A DNA stretch of 33,352 nt from positions 1 through 33,352 of the forward strand of contig NZ_BCTX01000059.1 in assembly GCF_001590985.1 (NCBI RefSeq), given 5' to 3'. Positions 30,535 to 33,352 of the stretch are shown in pieces. The notes under the pieces are model-generated. The model saw only the letters and a list, made by a program, of their open reading frames with translations. It searched no databases and was not told where the DNA came from. Made by a program: the position numbers and the translations under genes. The DNA is from Novosphingobium naphthalenivorans NBRC 102051. Lineage in GTDB: Bacteria > Pseudomonadota > Alphaproteobacteria > Sphingomonadales > Sphingomonadaceae. Numbering within the stretch: the stretch's first letter is position 1; each line of letters starts with the position of its first letter.

Positions 30535-30583
30535 ATTGGTGCCTCCAATTGCATTGGCACCAATGCTGATAGTCACACTATCA
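30535..30583 (-). promoter_or_regulatory. Operator region of the early operon
   Basis: Two separate inverted repeats lie just upstream of the AlpA-like gene. ATTGGTGCC (30535-30543) / GGCACCAAT (30556-30564) spans the ribosome site, and TGATAGT-CAC-ACTATCA (30567-30583) lies 2 bases farther up. The first could bind a repressor or hide the ribosome site in an RNA hairpin; the second looks like a dimeric repressor operator. I do not see a clear -35/-10 pair. Confidence 0.6.
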
Positions 30584-30604
30584 TCGCGGAGCGCGGCGGT
30601 TATT

Positions 30605-31093
30605 TCAGGAGAAAATATGCTCGGCTAATGCGGCCCTGCGCGCCGCCTGCGATTCCAGCCGCAGACGTGTCCGTCGACGATATTCTCTGTCCTGACGAGA
30701 GCGCAGGTCGATATGCTCATCAAGGCGCATTGGCGCCCTTGGTCGTTCCCGCCGCCATGGGCCGCGGCGCTTACGCAAAGCACCCTGGCATCGCCGGCGC
30801 AGCTTCAACGCCTCTGGCGGCCAAAGTCTCACAAGCCCGGCCGTGCACGGATGGAAGGTGTTGATGAAATGCTCAGCCAATATCCGCGAGACCTGTATCT
30901 GCCGTTTCGGAGCCCTTCGCTTGCCCGCCTTAACAAATTGCTCGCCCAATTCATTGAGAGCAGTAGCGACCGCAGGATCTATGGACCCGCCAAGCAACGT
31001 CGGCGCTGGTGGCGTCCATTGGCAAAGCCATAGCCCCGCCCGTAGGGCTATCCTTGCGTCGATCAGCACGCCCACAGTTCCCCCCCGCGGCAT
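30605..31093 (-). CDS. Possible protein downstream of the integrase, unknown function
   Basis: A 162-residue frame whose ATG overlaps the integrase stop as TAATG, a sign of translational coupling. Sequences such as ATALNELGEQFVKAGKRRAP and RSRQDREYRRRTRLRL look protein-like with reasonable codon use. It is very basic toward the C terminus and could be a DNA-binding protein. Competing plus-strand frames in the same interval are rich in Trp or in short segments and seem less likely. No family recognised. Confidence 0.42.
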   Translation of the reverse strand: MPRGGTVGVLIDARIALRAGLWLCQWTPPAPTLLGGSIDPAVATALNELGEQFVKAGKRRAPKRQIQVSRILAEHFINTFHPCTAGLVRLWPPEALKLRRRCQGALRKRRGPWRRERPRAPMRLDEHIDLRSRQDREYRRRTRLRLESQAARRAALAEHIFS

Positions 31094-32262
31094 TAGGTAT
31101 TGTCCGACCGCAATGGCACAACGTTATCGGCCAAAGTAACGCCCACCGTTCGCAGTATTTCTGTAGCCCAGGCATCAAGCGCGTGCCGTTTCTCCGGTGC
31201 ATAGGAGTGCAGGGCATAGACCTTGGCCGTTACGCCTTGCCGGGCGTGATTGAGAATGCGTGAGACGATCGTTTCCGAGACACCCAGCCGCACCATGTGC
31301 GTCGCCGCTGATCGCCTGAGATCGTGCAGGGTCCATGCGTCGAGCGCTTCGCCTTTGGCTTTGATGAACTCGTCTAGCTGCGCCTTGGCTTTCGCGAAGC
31401 CCTGAAAATACGTCTTGCCGTCCGTCGTGAAGACATACTCTCCGAACCGCGGAACCGTTTGAAGAATGGCAACGGCGGGCGCTGACAAGGGCACCAGATG
31501 CGCGCGGTCGCTCTTCGTGTCGGTGGCGGAGAGCACCCACGTTCCCGCATCGAGGTCGACGTCGCTCCACTTCATGGAGGCCACCTCACTGCGACGCTGG
31601 CCGGTCAGCATCAACATGCGCAGGAAGTAGCCGAAGGGGTATCCCGACAGTTCGGATGCGTTCCAGAGGCGCTTGAGCTCGTCCATGCTCAGCACGCGGT
31701 CGCGTTCGGTTTCCGACTTCGGCTTGGCAATGCCTTCCACCGGCGATGCTTCGATCCAGTCTCGTGACAGGGCGTAGCGAAACACCGTCTTGATCACGGT
31801 CAGCACGCGGTTCGGCAGGACCTCCCCCTCAATGCCTTCCAGCAGATCCCGCACGTCGCTGCGCCTGATCGAGGTCAGACGCCGGTCGCGCCAGTGAGGC
31901 AGAACGTGCATTTCCAGCCGCCGTTCCTGCAGCTTCCAACTATCGTTTTTCGGCTTGGCAACCTTCTCGATCCATGTGGATGCGACATCACCAAATGTCC
32001 GCTCAAGCGCCTCGGGTGAGCCTTCGCGCTCCAGTGCCTCTATCATGGCCCCAGCCGCCTTGCGGGCCGCCGCAAGGCTGGTCGCGGGATAGGTGCCGAT
32101 TTTCTTGTTTATGACCTTGGACCCCACGCGGCGGCGCAGGGTCCAGGTTTTCTTGCCGCCGACGCCGACGCGAAGCCGCAGCCCCGTCACCTTGTGGTCG
32201 GGATACTCGTCCTGACCGCTTTCCGGCGGCTTGATGGCCGCGACCTTTGTGTCGGTGAGCAT
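31093..32262 (-). CDS. Tyrosine-type integrase, P4 family
   Basis: A 389-residue site-specific recombinase. The N-terminal DUF4102-type arm-binding domain (about residues 1-90) has KVTGLRLRVGVGGKKTWTLR. The core-binding domain spans about 95-175. The catalytic domain has R223 (TGQRRSEV), K250 (TDTKSDRAHLVPL), H313 and R316 (LHDLRRSAATHM), H339 (LNHARQG) and probable nucleophile Y349 (AKVYALHSY). All catalytic residues are present, so the enzyme appears active. It is second-last toward attR, in the usual position, and should act on the 50-bp att repeats. Arm sites AGGTAAC at both ends are its probable accessory binding sites. Confidence 0.96.
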   Translation of the reverse strand: MLTDTKVAAIKPPESGQDEYPDHKVTGLRLRVGVGGKKTWTLRRRVGSKVINKKIGTYPATSLAAARKAAGAMIEALEREGSPEALERTFGDVASTWIEKVAKPKNDSWKLQERRLEMHVLPHWRDRRLTSIRRSDVRDLLEGIEGEVLPNRVLTVIKTVFRYALSRDWIEASPVEGIAKPKSETERDRVLSMDELKRLWNASELSGYPFGYFLRMLMLTGQRRSEVASMKWSDVDLDAGTWVLSATDTKSDRAHLVPLSAPAVAILQTVPRFGEYVFTTDGKTYFQGFAKAKAQLDEFIKAKGEALDAWTLHDLRRSAATHMVRLGVSETIVSRILNHARQGVTAKVYALHSYAPEKRHALDAWATEILRTVGVTLADNVVPLRSDNT

Positions 32263-32265
32263 GGG

Positions 32266-32526
32266 TCAGCCGGCGCTCTTCACCGATGCGAAGCCCACTT
32301 TTGCCACTGGATCGGCCAAGCCGAACGCCGCTTTCGCAGTTTCGTTGATAATGTCGATAAAGGTGAGCATGTGCCCTAGAGTACGGAGCCCGTCTGGCGG
32401 AAGGTCAACTTCGAGGTGCTCGGACAATTCGTAGATACTCTCCGTCAGGTATTGAATGCGCTTCATTTGCGATTGGATCTTATCTCCGTTGTCGCGAATG
32501 GCCGATAGGTCTGCGTTTTCGCACAT
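32266..32526 (-). CDS. Small helical protein upstream of the integrase
   Basis: An 86-residue protein starting MCENADLSAIRDNGDKIQSQ, with a long amphipathic helix region (MKRIQYLTESIYELSEHLEV). The ATG at 32526 has AGGGGG seven bases upstream. Three bases separate its stop from the integrase start, so both are in one operon. A similar-sized gene precedes it. Unknown function; regulatory or accessory to recombination by position only. Confidence 0.62.
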   Translation of the reverse strand: MCENADLSAIRDNGDKIQSQMKRIQYLTESIYELSEHLEVDLPPDGLRTLGHMLTFIDIINETAKAAFGLADPVAKVGFASVKSAG

Positions 32527-32528
32527 GG

Positions 32529-32837
32529 TCAGACCCCCTTTGCCACTGAAGCAGCAATGCGATGATGCATGCCGAGCGCGATCAGACTTGCAATCCCCTC
32601 CAAGGCACACGCCAAGATTTCGGGCCTCTGGTCGGATACGTTTCTCTCGCCAGGTGCAATCAACTCATCAGCGTAAATTGCGCTCGACAGCGTCGTCAGC
32701 AAGGCGTGCGCTTCGCTGAAGCGCCGATCGGCGTCATTGTCATCGTTCGAGCAGAACGGCGTCATGCCGTTAATTCGAAGCCTGTCGACACCGGGAATGA
32801 CAGGGGTGGATTTGGTCTGTAGTTCGGCAATAGCCAT
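32529..32837 (-). CDS. Small protein, first gene of the integrase operon
   Basis: A 102-residue protein (MAIAELQTKSTPVIPGVDRL...). Residues 35-100 are helical (DRRFSEAHALLTTLSSAIYA; EILACALEGIASLIALGMHH). The ATG has AGGAG with good spacing. It ends two bases before the next start, forming a three-gene operon with the integrase. Not recognised. The 32838-33021 stretch upstream has the right arm sites and no gene. Confidence 0.62.
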   Translation of the reverse strand: MAIAELQTKSTPVIPGVDRLRINGMTPFCSNDDNDADRRFSEAHALLTTLSSAIYADELIAPGERNVSDQRPEILACALEGIASLIALGMHHRIAASVAKGV

Positions 32838-32907
32838 GATCGATCTCCTAACGATCGGTTGTGGTCAGAGCCGGGGATTGAAGCGCCAACTTCGCCTCGG
32901 CTCGCCT

Positions 32908-32943
32908 GTTACCTAGGCGGCATCAGGTAACACAATAGGTAAC
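32908..32943. promoter_or_regulatory. Right integrase arm-type sites (AGGTAAC repeats)
   Basis: AGGTAAC occurs at 32925-32931 and 32937-32943, with an inverted copy GTTACCT at 32908-32914. These mirror the left-end copies. They lie 70-165 bases upstream of the integrase operon's first gene, so the integrase could also repress its own promoter. A possible minus-strand -10 (CATAAT) lies near 32956-32961, with only a weak -35. Confidence 0.62.
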
Positions 32944-33021
32944 TTATAATCCGAATTATGCAACCCATGTGTTCTATGAAGCGCAGAAATTCGCTACTTT
33001 GAATGCATGGTAATTTGCTGG

Positions 33022-33071
33022 CGAGCCTTCTAAGCTTGGGGTCGCAGGTTCGAACCCTGCCGGGCGCGCCA
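33022..33071 (+). other. attR
   Basis: Fifty bases copying the 3' half of tRNA-Arg(UCU) from the anticodon stem through CCA, matching 17133-17182 except T at 33042. It lacks the 5' half of the tRNA, so no functional tRNA is encoded here. It marks the right end of the element. Confidence 0.93.
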
Positions 33072-33100
33072 ATGTCTCGATGCGGATAATGTCTCGATGC
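33071..33100. repeat. Short direct repeat next to attR
   Basis: AATGTCTCGATGC occurs at 33071-33083 and again at 33088-33100, 17 bases apart. It starts at the last base of attR and continues into host flank. The stretch 33101-33241 shows nothing further. Meaning unknown. Confidence 0.4.
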
Positions 33101-33241
33101 AGACAAGGTTTGCGCTTCACGCAGGACGCACGACAGCTTTCATGAGCGCGGCATTGCTGTCTGAATCCCGGCCCGGCATCAACGCGACAAACATCCCCGG
33201 CACGATCCAGGCCTCTGCTGCAAGCGCCTTCGCCTGAAAAT

Positions 33242-33352
33242 CTATTCGCCAAATGCAGGGACTGAAGGCGAATCCGCGGCCGATGCGATCAACGCGCCGA
33301 CCTCTTTCTTGCCGGAATTGCCCTTGCTGTCGTCGTCCGGTTCGGGATCACT
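33242..33352 (-). CDS. C-terminal end of an unidentified host gene (partial)
   Basis: An open frame enters from the right edge and stops at TAG (33242-33244), giving the last 36 residues: SDPEPDDDSKGNSGKKEVGA, then LIASAADSPSVPAFGE. It has no start in the window. The tail is acidic then neutral, of the kind seen at disordered C termini. The codon pattern is clean and it lies outside the element, so it is probably a host gene, but the rest is needed to name it. Confidence 0.5.
   Translation of the reverse strand, partial: SDPEPDDDSKGNSGKKEVGALIASAADSPSVPAFGE

Larger units (their letters stand above)
17133..33071. mobile_element. Integrated phage-like element, satellite candidate, 15.9 kb
   Basis: Bounded by a 50-bp direct repeat of the tRNA-Arg 3' half (one mismatch). 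It carries a P4-type integrase near the right end, AlpA-like regulator, replication initiator with iterons, antirepressor, small terminase subunit, Bbp16-like cement protein, gp14-like internal protein, a giant polyvalent protein and several small genes, almost all on the minus strand. No large terminase, portal, major capsid, tail, holin or endolysin gene is present. Reading frames are intact and closely packed, which argues against advanced decay. It could be a deletion derivative of a podovirus-type prophage or a phage satellite; see findings. Confidence 0.9.

Noticed and set aside
30526..31139. Overlapping plus-strand frames between AlpA-like gene and integrase
   Set aside because: They lack good ribosome sites and overlap each other. 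Their translations have unusual Trp/Pro/Arg content, and the minus-strand frame coupled to the integrase is a better candidate.
32838..33021. Promoter of the integrase operon
   Set aside because: Only a -10-like CATAAT and weak -35 candidates are visible, so I did not list a separate promoter; the AGGTAAC sites are the stronger signal there.
32974..33252. 92-codon minus-strand frame across attR containing LARPAGFEPATPSLEGS
   Set aside because: This peptide is a well-known false translation of the antisense of tRNA 3' halves, and the same appears at 17088-17273 over the intact tRNA.

Overview
High-GC alphaproteobacterial chromosome. The gene families and neighbourhoods (RecF, a YbbA/YbbP/TesA-like cluster, a large TonB-dependent receptor, many GC-rich palindromic intergenic repeats) point to the Sphingomonadales, most likely a Novosphingobium-like organism. 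This assignment is inferred from gene content, not from a marker gene.

Positions 1-17105 are ordinary host chromosome. In order: a GT4 glycosyltransferase; three small secreted Tyr/Arg-rich proteins, two of them paralogous and one a lipoprotein, plus a fourth exported protein; a YitT-type membrane protein; the GTPase TypA/BipA; a divergently transcribed TonB-dependent receptor; DUF805 and RDD membrane proteins; the FtsX-type permease and ABC ATPase with a divergent lipoprotein SGNH esterase; recF; and a YhhQ-type queuosine-precursor transporter. Several palindromic repeats sit between these genes, and one 37-bp inverted repeat has become the coding 3' end of both the esterase and recF.

Positions 17133-33071 are an integrated mobile element of 15.9 kb, inserted in the 3' half of a tRNA-Arg(UCU) gene and bounded by a 50-bp direct repeat with one mismatch. 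A P4-type tyrosine integrase lies near the right end, and AGGTAAC heptamers that look like integrase arm sites sit just inside both ends. All genes except one run right to left. First come two small genes and the integrase. Next is an AlpA-like regulator with a chain of overlapping small genes, a replication initiator carrying 22-bp iterons (probable origin), a BRO/KilAC antirepressor and a small terminase subunit. A regulatory island follows, with two strong plus-strand terminators and a ribbon-helix-helix repressor with its own operator. Last is a late block: Bbp16-like capsid cement protein, small virion-type proteins, a T7 gp14-like internal protein, a 2035-residue polyvalent/ejection protein with an HEAAH metallopeptidase motif, and an exported protein.

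The most interesting feature is what the element lacks. I find no large terminase, portal, major capsid, tail, holin or endolysin gene, although the frames that are present are intact and the recombination, replication and regulatory sites look complete. It could be a deleted podovirus-type prophage. It is also what a phage satellite would look like if it supplied its own packaging specificity, capsid decoration and ejected proteins while borrowing the capsid shell and packaging motor from a helper. I consider the satellite reading the main hypothesis worth testing.

The last 281 bases are host flank, containing the C-terminal end of one unidentified gene.
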